Shown: positions 1 through 8,406 of the stretch, one piece after another
Numbering within the stretch: the stretch's first letter is position 1
Layout of the letters: every line of letters starts with the position of its first letter
Assembly (NCBI RefSeq): GCF_024810105.1
Contig: NZ_JANUDX010000002.1
Span: 496,001 to 560,000, forward strand
DNA length: 64,000 bases
Source of the DNA: Stenotrophomonas sp. BIGb0135
GTDB lineage: Bacteria; Pseudomonadota; Gammaproteobacteria; Xanthomonadales; Xanthomonadaceae
Direction of reading: 5' to 3'
Position numbers and translations under genes: made by a program
The notes under the pieces: generated by a model
What the model was told of the DNA's origin: nothing
The model's database searches: none
Seen by the model: the letters and a program-made list of their open reading frames with translations, nothing else

Positions 1-11
1 ACGACCAACCG

Positions 12-142
12 GTAGAGCCGGGCCACGTGCCCGGCTGCACGCAGCCTCCAAACCACGACCAACCCGTAGAGCCGGGCCATGCCCGGCTGCACACAGCCTC
101 CAAACCGCGACCAACCCGTAGAGCCGGGCCATGCCCGGCTGC
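12..142 (+). repeat. Three tandem GTAG-type REP palindromes
   Basis: Three copies of a palindrome beginning GTAGAGCCGGGC and ending GCCCGGCTGC lie at about 12-38, 66-90 and 118-142, spaced 54 and 52 bases apart with near-identical linkers. The first copy has CACGTG at its centre where the others have CATG. This is the pattern of the REP family found throughout Stenotrophomonas genomes (established knowledge). The copies can fold as hairpins in RNA or DNA. No coding potential is credible here. Confidence 0.85.
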
Positions 143-595
143 TCTTCGCTCCCCCTCCCAAAAAACGGGCGGCCGGCGCTTGCTCTCAATCCGGCCCCGG
201 CCAACTGTCTGGGCACGGTGCGGGTGGAATGCCGGGACCGTCGGGCGCCATGGATGGCGCCCGCGAGCCTCCATGAGTGAAGGCGCATTGCTTGCGAGGC
301 ACCGCCTCGCATGCGACTGAACGCACAGCCGCCAGCGGCTGGGCCGGGCCGCGGAGCGGGATTCACGGCGTGTCCCGGCATACCACCCGCACCGTGCCAA
401 CCGCACGCCAGTGAAACGTCGCTTTCTGCATCCCACCCGCACCGTGCCAACCACACGCCAGTGAAACGTTGCTTCCCGCATACACCCAAACCTGCGACCC
501 CATGTCGCAACCCAAACAGCCTTCCCGACGCATCCGGCAACATCCGGCTCACAGGCCCCGGCGCACAATGAGCGCCTGTCTTTCGGAGTACCGCG
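143..595. other. Gene-free upstream region of sad
   Basis: I see no convincing gene here. Short open frames exist but overlap repeats and match nothing recognisable. The only structure I can point to is the two-copy 50-base repeat listed separately. The last bases (TTTCGGAG, seven bases before the ATG at 596) give sad a usable ribosome binding site. Confidence 0.6.
383..482. repeat. Two-copy 50-base direct repeat
   Basis: The segment starting CCACCCGCACCGTGCCAACC occurs at 383 and again at 433, exactly 50 bases apart. Each copy continues with a shared CACGCCAGTGAAACGT and ends in a GCTT-rich tail with a few mismatches. It is unlike the GTAG REP family. I do not recognise it. Confidence 0.7.
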
Positions 596-1960
596 ATGAC
601 CGTTGAGATCGTCAACCCCGCCACCGGCCAGGTGAGCTACCGCCACGAACTGCTCGATGCCGCGCAGATCGAACAGCGCCTCGCCGCCGCCGCCACCGCC
701 TTCCCGAGCTGGTCCGCGCAGACCCTGCAGGCCCGCGGCGCCATCCTGCGGGGCATCGCTGCCCAGTTGCGCGCACGCAAGGGCGACATCCAGCTGGCCA
801 TGACCAGCGAAATGGGCAAGCTCAAGGCCGAAGCCCTCGCCGAAGTGGACAAGTGCGCCCAGGCCTGCGAGTTCTACGCCGACCACGCCGCCGACTACCT
901 CAAGCCGCAGATCATCGACACCGAAGCCCAGCGCAGTTACGTCCGCTATGAGCCGATCGGCTGCGTGTTCGCGGTGATGCCCTGGAACTTCCCCATCTGG
1001 CAGGTGTTCCGCTTCCTTGCCCCGGCATTCATGGCCGGCAATGTCGCCCTGCTCAAGCATGCCAGCAACGTCCCCCAGTGCGCCGACCTCATCCTCGCCG
1101 TGTGCCGCGATGGCGGACTGCCCGAGGGCGTCTTCGACGTGCTCCACATCGACAACGACCAGGCCGCCGAGGTGCTGCGCGACAAGCGCGTCAAGGCGGT
1201 CACCCTCACCGGCAGCGAGCGCGCCGGGCGTTCGATCGCCGCCAACGCCGGCGACCAGCTCAAGAAGTGCGTGATGGAACTGGGTGGCAGCGATGCCTTC
1301 GTCGTCCTCGACGATGCCGACCTGGACAAGACCGTCGCCGCCGCAGTGAAGTCGCGTTTCGACAACAGCGGCCAGACCTGCATCGCCGCCAAGCGTTTCA
1401 TCGTGGTCGATGCCATCGCCGATGCGTTCGTGGAGAAGTTCGTGGCCGCCGCCGCCAAACGCGTCTACGGCGACCCGCAGGACGAGACGACCACGCTGGC
1501 CCCGATGGCCCGTGCCGATCTTCGCGAGGAGCTGCACAAGCAGGTACAGGCCAGCGTCGCCAAGGGCGCCACGCTGCTGCTCGGTGGCGAGCCGGTCCCG
1601 GGCAGCCACGCCGGTTATCCCGCCACCATCCTCGACAACGTGGCCCCCGGCATGCCGGCCTACGAAGAAGAGCTGTTCGGTCCCGCCGCGGCCATCCTGC
1701 GCGTGCGCGACGACGCGGAAGCGCTGCGCGTGGCCAATGACACCACCTTCGGCCTTGGCGGCAGTGTGTGGAGTGGCGATGCGGTGCGTGCGGAGAAGCT
1801 CGCCCAGCAGCTCGAATGCGGCGCTGCCTTCGTCAATGCCATCGTCAAGAGCGACGCACGCCTGCCGTTCGGCGGCACCAAGCGCTCCGGCTTCGGCCGC
1901 GAACTGGCGGACCACGGCATCCATGAGTTCATGAACATCAAGACCGTCTACGTCGCCTGA
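596..1960 (+). CDS. sad: NAD(P)-dependent succinate-semialdehyde dehydrogenase (Sad/YneI type)
   Basis: A 454-residue soluble aldehyde dehydrogenase. The Sad family oxidises succinate semialdehyde to succinate, the last step of 4-aminobutyrate breakdown, in the cytoplasm. The fold is complete: the PWNFP motif with Asn131, the general base Glu229 in ELGGSD, and the nucleophile Cys262 in NSGQTC. The protein follows E. coli YneI/Sad closely through these blocks and in the C-terminal FGGTKRSGFGREL segment. The length is normal for the short Sad group. It is transcribed alone, with REP repeats on both sides and a convergent corA cluster downstream. Substrate choice is inferred from overall resemblance; a related short-chain aldehyde dehydrogenase activity cannot be excluded. 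Confidence 0.85.
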   Translation: MTVEIVNPATGQVSYRHELLDAAQIEQRLAAAATAFPSWSAQTLQARGAILRGIAAQLRARKGDIQLAMTSEMGKLKAEALAEVDKCAQACEFYADHAADYLKPQIIDTEAQRSYVRYEPIGCVFAVMPWNFPIWQVFRFLAPAFMAGNVALLKHASNVPQCADLILAVCRDGGLPEGVFDVLHIDNDQAAEVLRDKRVKAVTLTGSERAGRSIAANAGDQLKKCVMELGGSDAFVVLDDADLDKTVAAAVKSRFDNSGQTCIAAKRFIVVDAIADAFVEKFVAAAAKRVYGDPQDETTTLAPMARADLREELHKQVQASVAKGATLLLGGEPVPGSHAGYPATILDNVAPGMPAYEEELFGPAAAILRVRDDAEALRVANDTTFGLGGSVWSGDAVRAEKLAQQLECGAAFVNAIVKSDARLPFGGTKRSGFGRELADHGIHEFMNIKTVYVA

Positions 1961-1991
1961 CCGGAGGCGCGCGGCCGCGCGCCCTACATCG

Positions 1992-2081
1992 GTAGAGCCG
2001 ACCGTGGGTCGGCTCCCCGAATTGCCAGCCTGCGCCGCGTGGAGCCGACGCTGCCGGGAGCCAGCCAACGGCCGGCACTAC
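1992..2081. repeat. Head-to-head REP pair between convergent genes
   Basis: A plus-strand GTAGAGCCGACC palindrome (1992-2016) faces a minus-strand copy beginning GTAGTGCCGGCCGTTGGC (2061-2081). The pair sits between the stop codons of sad and corA, which converge. Paired inverted REPs in such gaps are typical of Stenotrophomonas and may act as a bidirectional transcription barrier or mRNA 3' end stabiliser (inference). Confidence 0.75.
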
Positions 2082-2103
2082 GGGGCGCAGGGAGCCGCCT
2101 GCC

Positions 2104-3114
2104 TCAGAGCCAGTGGACGCGCTTGAACAGGCGGTACAAGCCCACGCAGACCGCACCTACGCCCACGATCATCGCCGGATAGGCCCACGGCTGGTTCAAC
2201 TCGGGCATGTGGCTGAAGTTCATGCCGTACCAACTGGTGATCAGCGTCGGCGCGGCCAGCAGTGCCGCCCACGCGCCGAGTCGCTTCACCGTCTCGCCCT
2301 GGGCCAGCGTTACCAGCGACAGGTTCACGCTCAGCGCGGTGCCCAGCATTTCGCGCAGGGTGTCGATCACATCGCTGATCCGCACTGCGTGGTCATGCAC
2401 GTCGCGCAGGTACAGTTTCACCTCGTCGGGCACCAGGTCGCCCTGGTAACGCTTGATCTGCGCCAGCATGTCCTGCAGCGGCGCCACGGCCATGCGCATC
2501 TTGTTGAGCTCGCGCTTCAACTCGTACAGGCGCACCACGGTCTGGCGCTTGTAGCTGTCCGAGAAGATGTCCTTCTCCAGCAGCTCCAGTGTCTCGCGGT
2601 AGCGCTGGGTGATGGGCAGGTAGTTGTCCACCACGAAATCGAGTACCGCATACAGGCAGTAGGACGGCCCCATCCTGCGCAGCAGCTCCGGCTCGCGTTC
2701 CACCCGCGCGCGCGGGGCCGCGTAGGACAGCGAAGCGCCATGCCGCACCGTCACCAGGAAGCGTGGGCCGAGAAAGGCGTGGGTTTCGCCGTACTGGATG
2801 CGCTCGTCCACCATCTGTGCGGTGGTGACCACCACGAACAGCGAGTTGCCGTACGACTCCACTTTGGGCCGCTGGTGCGCGTTGCGGGCGTCTTCGATCG
2901 CCAGCGAGTGCAGGCAGAATTCTTCCTGCAGCTTCAGCAGCACGCTCTCGGCCGGCTCGTACAGGCCGACCCAGACGAAGCCGTTGCCGCTTTCGATCAC
3001 ATCGCTGATCGCATCCAGGCTGATGTCGTGGCGCTTGCCCTGATCATCGTAGTGCACGCAGTTGATGACGCAGGGAGGATTGACGGGTGCGGTGGTGCTT
3101 TCCATGGGCAGCAT
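2104..3114 (-). CDS. corA: CorA family magnesium/cobalt transporter
   Basis: A 336-residue inner-membrane divalent cation channel that brings Mg2+ (and Co2+ or Ni2+) into the cell as a pentamer. The long N-terminal part is soluble and helical. The C-terminus holds two membrane helices, with the diagnostic pore motif YGMN (Gly297-Met298-Asn299) at the end of the first and a basic tail, RLFKRVHWL, after the second. It is the last gene of a minus-strand run (phoH to corA) and starts six bases after the DUF4105 gene stops. A second in-frame ATG at 3105 is possible. Its place beside corC fits a shared role in divalent-cation handling. Confidence 0.92.
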   Translation of the reverse strand: MLPMESTTAPVNPPCVINCVHYDDQGKRHDISLDAISDVIESGNGFVWVGLYEPAESVLLKLQEEFCLHSLAIEDARNAHQRPKVESYGNSLFVVVTTAQMVDERIQYGETHAFLGPRFLVTVRHGASLSYAAPRARVEREPELLRRMGPSYCLYAVLDFVVDNYLPITQRYRETLELLEKDIFSDSYKRQTVVRLYELKRELNKMRMAVAPLQDMLAQIKRYQGDLVPDEVKLYLRDVHDHAVRISDVIDTLREMLGTALSVNLSLVTLAQGETVKRLGAWAALLAAPTLITSWYGMNFSHMPELNQPWAYPAMIVGVGAVCVGLYRLFKRVHWL

Positions 3115-3120
3115 CGTGCG

Positions 3121-4392
3121 TCAGCGGCCCGTGATGGACGGGTCACGACGCCCCAGCACCCAGGCCAGGGCCAGGTGCACCGGTAGCAGCAGCACGATCC
3201 ATTGCAGGTTGACCTGCGCCTGCAGGCTCAACCAGTGCAGCACCAGGCCCAGCGCCGCCAGCAGCGCAACGGCCCACAGCAGGATGCGGAACCAGGCGCG
3301 CGGGGCGCGCCGACGCAGCAGGGTGATCGCGCCGGGCACCAGCAGCAGGCACAGCGGCGACAGCACCAGCAGATTGCGATTGGCCCACGCGGCCTGGTGT
3401 GCGCTGAAGCCCCACAGGTAGGTGAGCAGGGCGCCGGCGATGCCGCAGAACAGCCACAGCGGCAGTGCGATGCCACCCAGCAGGCGCTGGCGCCGGCGCA
3501 GGGCCAGCACGCCGGCAGCGGCCAACAGCCCGCACAGCAGCCACGGCCACCAGTGGCGCGGCGCTTCCTTGGGTTCCGGGTCGATGTGATGCTCCAGCAG
3601 CTCGGTCTCGGCCATCACCAGCGGGCGGCCCTCGCTGTTGCGTGCCTGGCGCAGCGCGTCGGCCAGGCGCATCGGCACGAAGGCCTCCTGCCAGCGCGAC
3701 AGCGGCTGGTCGGCGAACGGCCCCAGGCCGATGTCGAAGCCCAGCCACATCCACGGCGACGGCGACGCCAGCCGCACCGATTCGCTGCGATAGGTATTGC
3801 CGCGCGAGCGCCCGGACAGCTGCGCGTGCAGGCCGCCACCGAGCGCGCGGTCGATGGTGTCGCGCACCATCGTGGCGCAGTTGGCGGTGTAGTAATCGTA
3901 GCGGTAGCGCGCGTTCTCCGGCTTGGCGCGTTCGGCCAGCCCATCGGCCAGCGCCCGCGCCTGCGCCGGGGTCAGGTCCAGCCACTGGATGCTGGCGCCG
4001 CGCCCGCTATGCCGGTAGTAGGACAGGTCCTCGTCCAGCGGCAGGGCGACCAGGTAATACATCATCTCCCCGCGCACGAAGCGACCGACGAAGTCGGTCT
4101 CGCCCGGGTCGAAGTAACCGAAGTTGTAGGAGGTGGCCGTGCCGCTGGTTGGGTCCAGCACCACCAGCGCGTCGTGGCCGAAGCGCTCGAAGAACACTTC
4201 GCCCGGCTGCATGGTCAGCACCCCGATCTGCGGGACCGGCGCGGCGTCGGCGCTCGCGGCGGCGGCCGCCGGCGGTGGCACCGGGGCCGCGCCCTGCTGG
4301 GCCAGCGCCGCCAGGGGCAGGCTGGCCAGGGTGAGCATCCACGACAGGAACAGCAGGCGGCACGACGGCCACCGATTGAGCAGGGGCCGCAT
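3121..4392 (-). CDS. DUF4105 membrane protein (Lnb-like lipoprotein N-acyltransferase candidate)
   Basis: A 423-residue protein with a signal-like N-terminus (residues about 10-32, ending ALAQQ), a periplasmic domain, and about four hydrophobic segments in the last 150 residues. The domain carries the conserved His of ERFGHDALV (His73) and the Cys of YYTANCATMV (Cys172), the pair I associate with DUF4105 proteins. In Enterococcus-type Lnb enzymes a His/Cys pair moves a lipoprotein acyl chain to make lyso-form lipoproteins (family knowledge). Whether this proteobacterial version does so is inference. It starts nine bases after the corC stop, so the two are probably co-transcribed. A generic membrane thiol hydrolase is the alternative. 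Confidence 0.75.
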   Translation of the reverse strand: MRPLLNRWPSCRLLFLSWMLTLASLPLAALAQQGAAPVPPPAAAAASADAAPVPQIGVLTMQPGEVFFERFGHDALVVLDPTSGTATSYNFGYFDPGETDFVGRFVRGEMMYYLVALPLDEDLSYYRHSGRGASIQWLDLTPAQARALADGLAERAKPENARYRYDYYTANCATMVRDTIDRALGGGLHAQLSGRSRGNTYRSESVRLASPSPWMWLGFDIGLGPFADQPLSRWQEAFVPMRLADALRQARNSEGRPLVMAETELLEHHIDPEPKEAPRHWWPWLLCGLLAAAGVLALRRRQRLLGGIALPLWLFCGIAGALLTYLWGFSAHQAAWANRNLLVLSPLCLLLVPGAITLLRRRAPRAWFRILLWAVALLAALGLVLHWLSLQAQVNLQWIVLLLPVHLALAWVLGRRDPSITGR

Positions 4393-4400
4393 GGTGTGGA

Positions 4401-5282
4401 TCAGTCCTCGTTGTCCGTGTCCGCCGGCAGCACGGTCACGTGGAAAGCCTGTACGCGGCGCGCATCGGCGCGCGCCACCCGGAACACGAAGCGGTCCAGG
4501 CTGAGTTCGTCGCCGGTCTCGGGCAGGTGGCCGATCGCCTCGGTGACCAGGCCGCCGATGGTGTCGTAGTCGTCATCGGGGAAGCTCGCGCCGAAGCGTT
4601 CGTTGAAGTCCTCGATCGCGGTCAGCGCATCGACCACGTACTGGCCGTCGGCCTGGATGGCGATCTGCGCGGTGTGGTCCTCGGCCTCGTCGTGCTCATC
4701 GTCGATCTCGCCGACGATCTGTTCCAGCACGTCCTCGATGGTGACCAGCCCGGACACGCCGCCGTACTCGTCCACCACGATCGCCATGTGGTTGCGCGAG
4801 AGCCGGAACTCCTTGAGCAGCACATTGAGCTTCTTGGCTTCGGGGATCAGCACCGCCGGGCGCAGCAGTTCGCGCACGTTGGCCGGGCCGTTGTCGGCCA
4901 CCACGCCGCGCAGCAGGTCCTTGGCCAGCAGCACGCCGAGGATGTCGTCCTTGTTGTCGCCATGCACCGGGAAGCGTGAATGGCCGGATTCGACCACCTG
5001 CTTCATCAGCTCAAGGAACGGCGCCTCCACCGGCAGCGAGACCATCTGCGAGCGCGAGATCATGACATCGCCCACGGTCAGCTCGGCGACCGCGATGGCC
5101 CCTTCCATCATGCGCAGGGTATCGGCGGCGATCAGCCCATCCTCCTGCGCGGTGTGCAGGACCGCCACCAGCTCGTCGCGGGTGTGGGGTTCGCCGGAGA
5201 AGGCAGAGGTCAGGCGTTCGAGCCAGCTCCGCTTCTTTTCATTTTGCTCCAGGTTGGAGCCACTACTGTCGTCTTCAGACAT
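4401..5282 (-). CDS. corC: HlyC/CorC family protein with CBS domains
   Basis: A cytoplasmic protein of 293 residues from the ATG at 5282. Order: a short acidic N-terminus, a CBS pair at about residues 65-190 (with the VVVDEYGGVSGLVTIEDVLE block typical of CorC), and a CorC_HlyC domain to the C-terminus. CorC-type proteins act with Mg2+/Co2+ transport and efflux and are often beside ybeY and phoH, as here. It lacks the DUF21 membrane domain of the larger CNNM-like relatives. An upstream GTG at 5300 would add six residues, but it lies inside a hairpin, so the ATG is preferred. Neither start has a strong Shine-Dalgarno sequence. Confidence 0.88.
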   Translation of the reverse strand: MSEDDSSGSNLEQNEKKRSWLERLTSAFSGEPHTRDELVAVLHTAQEDGLIAADTLRMMEGAIAVAELTVGDVMISRSQMVSLPVEAPFLELMKQVVESGHSRFPVHGDNKDDILGVLLAKDLLRGVVADNGPANVRELLRPAVLIPEAKKLNVLLKEFRLSRNHMAIVVDEYGGVSGLVTIEDVLEQIVGEIDDEHDEAEDHTAQIAIQADGQYVVDALTAIEDFNERFGASFPDDDYDTIGGLVTEAIGHLPETGDELSLDRFVFRVARADARRVQAFHVTVLPADTDNED

Positions 5283-5288
5283 CTCTGG

Positions 5289-5313
5289 AAAAAAAGGCAC
5301 CCGGCTAGCCGGG
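5289..5313 (-). terminator. Terminator-like hairpin upstream of corC
   Basis: On the minus strand the perfect palindrome CCCGGCTAGCCGGG (5313-5300) is followed by TGCC and seven Ts (5295-5289), then the corC ATG at 5282. This is the form of a Rho-independent terminator. It could end transcripts coming from phoH-ybeY or act as a leader structure for corC. Confidence 0.55.
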
Positions 5314-5323
5314 CGTTGGATTC

Positions 5324-5351
5324 AGTCTAGCAGGATGCGCGGCGCTGTCAG
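5324..5351 (-). promoter_or_regulatory. Candidate sigma-70 promoter for corC
   Basis: Read on the minus strand, CTGACA (5351-5346) and TAGACT (5329-5324) are separated by 16 bases, in the 91-base gap before corC. This is a fair match to -35/-10 boxes. Transcription would start near 5317, immediately before the hairpin at 5313-5300. Confidence 0.4.
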
Positions 5352-5373
5352 CGCCTGCCGCCCACGCCCGCAT

Positions 5374-5955
5374 TCATGCCTTGGAAGGGACCGGCGGGGC
5401 AGGGGCGGGAGCCGGGGCAGCGCCGGGGGCCGGTTCCTCCTCCGGCGGCAGGTCCAGGCTGTAGGTGCAGCCGGCCAGGGTCTTGCCGGGGTGGGTCTTG
5501 ACCGTGGACAGGCTCAGGATCACCGATTCGATCATCGGCTCGCCGGTGCGCGGGTCGGTGACATCGCGGCTGACCAGCTCGCGCCCGGCCATGAACTTGT
5601 CCGGGGTGTCCACCCCGTCCTCCAGGGCCAGCGATCTGGCCAGCGGGCGCGGGTCGGCCAGGTCGAGGATGGCCATGATGCTGGCCCCGGCCACCGCCAC
5701 GTATTCGGTGCGCTGGCCGAACACGGTCAGGGGCGTGGCCAGGCGGAACTCGCTCATGAACTGGTTGGACTGCGGCAATGGCTGCAGGCCGGCGGCCACC
5801 GCCTTGAGCGGGTCGGCCACCACCGGGGCCACGGCGCTGTAGTCGGCCAGGCCCTGGCGGCATTCGATCAAGGCGGCCAGGTCCAGCGGAGCGGCCGGGG
5901 CGGCGGCCGGGAGCAGGGCCAGCAGGCCCAGGCAGAGGGTCTTCGAAGCAGTCAT
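5374..5955 (-). CDS. Secreted hypothetical protein with proline/alanine-rich tail
   Basis: A 193-residue protein I cannot assign. Residues 1-22 form a clear Sec signal peptide (KTLCLGLLALLPAAAPAA). The mature part is about 145 residues with two cysteines (one in ECRQG, one in AGCTYSL) that could form a disulfide. It ends in a low-complexity Pro/Ala tail from about residue 168. It lies between ybeY and corC in the same direction, 30 bases after the ybeY stop, so it is probably read from the phoH-ybeY transcript. A periplasmic location is inferred from the signal peptide. Confidence 0.75.
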   Translation of the reverse strand: MTASKTLCLGLLALLPAAAPAAPLDLAALIECRQGLADYSAVAPVVADPLKAVAAGLQPLPQSNQFMSEFRLATPLTVFGQRTEYVAVAGASIMAILDLADPRPLARSLALEDGVDTPDKFMAGRELVSRDVTDPRTGEPMIESVILSLSTVKTHPGKTLAGCTYSLDLPPEEEPAPGAAPAPAPAPPVPSKA

Positions 5956-5985
5956 CGCAGGTCCGTGGGTCAGCGCCGTGGCGGC

Positions 5986-6471
5986 TCAGTGCTCATTGGC
6001 GTAGGGGTCGTCGATACCCAGCTCGGCCAGGATGTCGCGCTCCAACTGCTCCATCGCCTCGGCCTCCTTGTCGTCCTCGTGGTCCCAGCCCAGCAGGTGC
6101 AGCACGCCGTGCACGGTGAGGTGCGCGTAGTGCGCATTGAGCGCCTTGGCCTGTTCGTCGGCCTCGCGCGCCACCACCGGGGCGCAGATCACCAGGTCGC
6201 CCAGCAGCGGGAACTTCACGCCCTTGGGCAGGCCTTCGGGCACCTCGGCCGGGAAACTCAGCACGTTGGTGGCGTAATCCTTGCCCCGGTAATGCCGGTT
6301 CAGCGACTGGCCTTCCTTGGCGTCGACCAGGCGGATGGCCAGGTCGGCCTCACGGATGCGGCCCTTGAGCGCGGCGGCAACCCACTTGCGGAAACTCACC
6401 GCCGAGGGCAGCCCGGCACGGGGCAGGGCGTAGCTGACGGCGACATCGAGGCGGATGGGACCTTTGGTCAT
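5986..6471 (-). CDS. ybeY: Endoribonuclease YbeY (rRNA maturation factor)
   Basis: A 161-residue UPF0054 metalloprotein. YbeY acts in 16S rRNA 3' end maturation and 70S ribosome quality control in the cytoplasm. The zinc motif [11 protein letters not shown] is present with His121, His125 and His131, and Arg62 lies upstream in the conserved region. The start is the ATG at 6471, preceded by GGAA; the frame runs further upstream but only as antisense noise over the preceding gene. PhoH-YbeY-CorC is a widely conserved gene group, broken here by two secreted-protein genes. Confidence 0.95.
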   Translation of the reverse strand: MTKGPIRLDVAVSYALPRAGLPSAVSFRKWVAAALKGRIREADLAIRLVDAKEGQSLNRHYRGKDYATNVLSFPAEVPEGLPKGVKFPLLGDLVICAPVVAREADEQAKALNAHYAHLTVHGVLHLLGWDHEDDKEAEAMEQLERDILAELGIDDPYANEH

Positions 6472-6490
6472 GACGGGCAATTCCGGGTAA

Positions 6491-7030
6491 TCAAACAACA
6501 CAGGTGACAAGGTGGAAGAACGGGGTGCCATTTTCCAATCGATAGCTCTGGATGGCCATGGGGCGCGTCTCGCAACCGTTCTCGCCGGTAATGATGATCG
6601 CCGCTTCCGGGCGCCCACGCCCGTCCACCGTGACCATCGCCTGGCCGGCCTGCAACACGTGGCCCAGCAGGTACTGCGCATCAGCGATGTGTTCGAGTGG
6701 CAGGCTGCGGCATCCATGGCGGTCGGTCGCATCGGTATCCAGTCGGAGCAGCGCCTCTGCCCGGTCGCCCCAGATGCGCGCCATGCGGTCCTGCTCGTAC
6801 GCTTCGCGCGGCCCCGGTCCGGTCGGCCGCGCGGCCACATAGCGCTGCAGCAGCGGCTCGGAAACGGCGACCGATACGCTGTTGGATACCCGCACCGACA
6901 GACAGGGCAGGGTGATGGTCTGCTGCGTGTCCACGCGCTGGGGCTCCGCAGGCGGGGGCGTGCCAACGTTCGCACCGGCGGTCGCCAGTGCGGCCAGTGC
7001 ATAGCCAAACAGCAGCGCTTGGGCGGGCAT
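6491..7030 (-). CDS. Secreted hypothetical protein between phoH and ybeY
   Basis: A 179-residue protein I do not recognise. Residues 1-20 look like a signal peptide ([16 protein letters not shown]), though the cleavage site is not crisp. The mature protein has four Cys (at PCLSV, GCRSL, NGCET and VTCVV), suggesting up to two disulfides and a periplasmic or exported site. It begins five bases after the phoH stop and ends 19 bases before ybeY, so all three are very likely one transcript. Insertion of a secreted protein into this conserved pair is unusual. No homologous family is claimed. Confidence 0.75.
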   Translation of the reverse strand: MPAQALLFGYALAALATAGANVGTPPPAEPQRVDTQQTITLPCLSVRVSNSVSVAVSEPLLQRYVAARPTGPGPREAYEQDRMARIWGDRAEALLRLDTDATDRHGCRSLPLEHIADAQYLLGHVLQAGQAMVTVDGRGRPEAAIIITGENGCETRPMAIQSYRLENGTPFFHLVTCVV

Positions 7031-7035
7031 GGTGC

Positions 7036-8019
7036 TTACTCGGCTCCCGGCTTGAGCTGCTGCAGGTCGCGGCGGTCATACGCGCTGACGATGCGCGCCA
7101 CCAGCGGGTGGCGGACCACGTCGCGGGCCTCGAAGAAGGTGAAGCTCACCCCGTCCACGTCGCGCAGTACCTCGATCGCATCGCGCAGCCCCGACTTCAC
7201 GTGCTTGGCCAGGTCGGTCTGGGTCAGGTCACCGGTGACCACCGCGGTCGAGCCGAAGCCCAGCCGGGTCAGGAACATCTTCATCTGCTCCACGGTGGTG
7301 TTCTGCGCCTCGTCCAGGATCACGTAGGCATCGTTGAGGGTGCGCCCGCGCATGTAGGCCAGCGGCGCGATCTCGATGACGTTCTTCTCCAGCAGCTTGA
7401 TCACCTTCTCCACGCCCAGCATTTCATACAGCGCGTCGTACAGCGGGCGCAGGTACGGGTCCACCTTCTGGCTCAGGTCGCCGGGCAGGAAGCCCAGCTT
7501 TTCGCCGGCCTCCACCGCCGGGCGCACCAGGATCAGGCGCTGCACGCGCGACTCGTTCAGGGCCTCCACCGCGCTGGCCACGGCCAGGAAGGTCTTGCCG
7601 GTGCCGGCCGGGCCGATCCCGAAGTTGATGTCGTGGGTGGTGATCTGGTGCAGGTAGCGGGCCTGGTTGGCCCCACGTCCACGCACCGTGCCGCGCTTGA
7701 CCTTGATGGTCACGTCCTGCGCTTCGTACGCGCGTTCCACCACCTGGTCCAGGTTGGCCTGGTTCAGGCGCAGGTGGATGGCATGGTTGTCGAACACCAC
7801 CTCGCCCGCTTCCTTGTACAGCGCCTCGATCAGGATCTGCGCCTCTTCGGCGACGCGACGCGGGCCGGTCACGCGGAACACCGCGCCGCGGTTGGCGATC
7901 TCCACGCCGAGCTTGAGTTCGATCTGGCGCAGGTGTTCGTCGAACGGACCGGCCAGGTTGGCCAGGCGCTCGGTGTCTTCCGGGTCCAGGGTGAAGTCGC
8001 GTTGGGACAGTGCCGTCAT
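7036..8019 (-). CDS. phoH: PhoH family ATPase
   Basis: A 327-residue cytoplasmic P-loop ATPase related to the nucleotide-binding part of superfamily 1 helicases. The N-terminal 110 residues hold a KH-like RNA-binding segment. Walker A is GPAGTGKT (residues 136-143) and the Walker B region is [21 protein letters not shown] follows. Its partnership with YbeY suggests an RNA-processing role, not settled experimentally. The frame extends to 8142, but the ATG at 8019 (MTALSQRDF) begins the conserved protein and the extension is low-complexity. It is the first gene of the minus-strand cluster ending in corA. Confidence 0.93.
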   Translation of the reverse strand: MTALSQRDFTLDPEDTERLANLAGPFDEHLRQIELKLGVEIANRGAVFRVTGPRRVAEEAQILIEALYKEAGEVVFDNHAIHLRLNQANLDQVVERAYEAQDVTIKVKRGTVRGRGANQARYLHQITTHDINFGIGPAGTGKTFLAVASAVEALNESRVQRLILVRPAVEAGEKLGFLPGDLSQKVDPYLRPLYDALYEMLGVEKVIKLLEKNVIEIAPLAYMRGRTLNDAYVILDEAQNTTVEQMKMFLTRLGFGSTAVVTGDLTQTDLAKHVKSGLRDAIEVLRDVDGVSFTFFEARDVVRHPLVARIVSAYDRRDLQQLKPGAE

Positions 8020-8406
8020 TGCGTGTGGCGGCCAGCGGTCGAAGCGACCGGGCCACAGGATAGGGAAAGGAAGCACAGGGTAGCGCGCGGGTAAGGTGGC
8101 CGCTACCGGGCCGGGTTCTCCACAGCGGCTGTGCAACGGCACCGCAGCAACCTGTGGATAGCCTGCGTGCGGCCTACTGCCGCAAGGCGTGGGCGCGCAT
8201 GGTCAAAAAACAGCCACGCACGCCGCGTTCATCCATAGCCACTGTGGGTGGTTGCTGGAGAAACATGTGGATAAGCGAGCGCGCCCCAACGGTGGCAAGG
8301 GTTGCGGCAGCGTGATCATTTCATGACCATGCCCGCGTTGCGCTGACCCCGCCTTCACGGAGGTGTGCGCAAGGTGACGACGCATCTCCTCCGCCGAGGC
8401 CGACCG
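8020..8406. other. Divergent intergenic region, phoH / export cassette
   Basis: This 387-base gap separates phoH (leftward) from the HlyD-like gene (rightward) and must hold both promoters. TGTGGATA occurs at about 8152 and TGTGGATAAG at about 8265, but their significance is unknown. I found no convincing -35/-10 pair and no gene. A GTG at 8365 could extend the downstream gene by 14 residues. Confidence 0.5.

Noticed and set aside
1..150. Possible CRISPR array from the regular repeats
   Set aside because: The repeats are GTAG palindromes with nearly identical linkers; there are no unique spacers and no cas genes.
311..571. 86-codon plus-strand frame before sad
   Set aside because: It spans the 50-base repeats, is Pro/His/Ser-rich and has no ribosome binding site.
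2113..4569. Long plus-strand frames opposite corA and the DUF4105 gene
   Set aside because: Gln/Arg/Ala-rich antisense frames without any recognisable motif; the minus-strand genes are secure.
8152..8275. TGTGGATA motifs as DnaA-type boxes or an origin
   Set aside because: Only two loose matches, no AT-rich unwinding region and no dnaA or parAB genes nearby.
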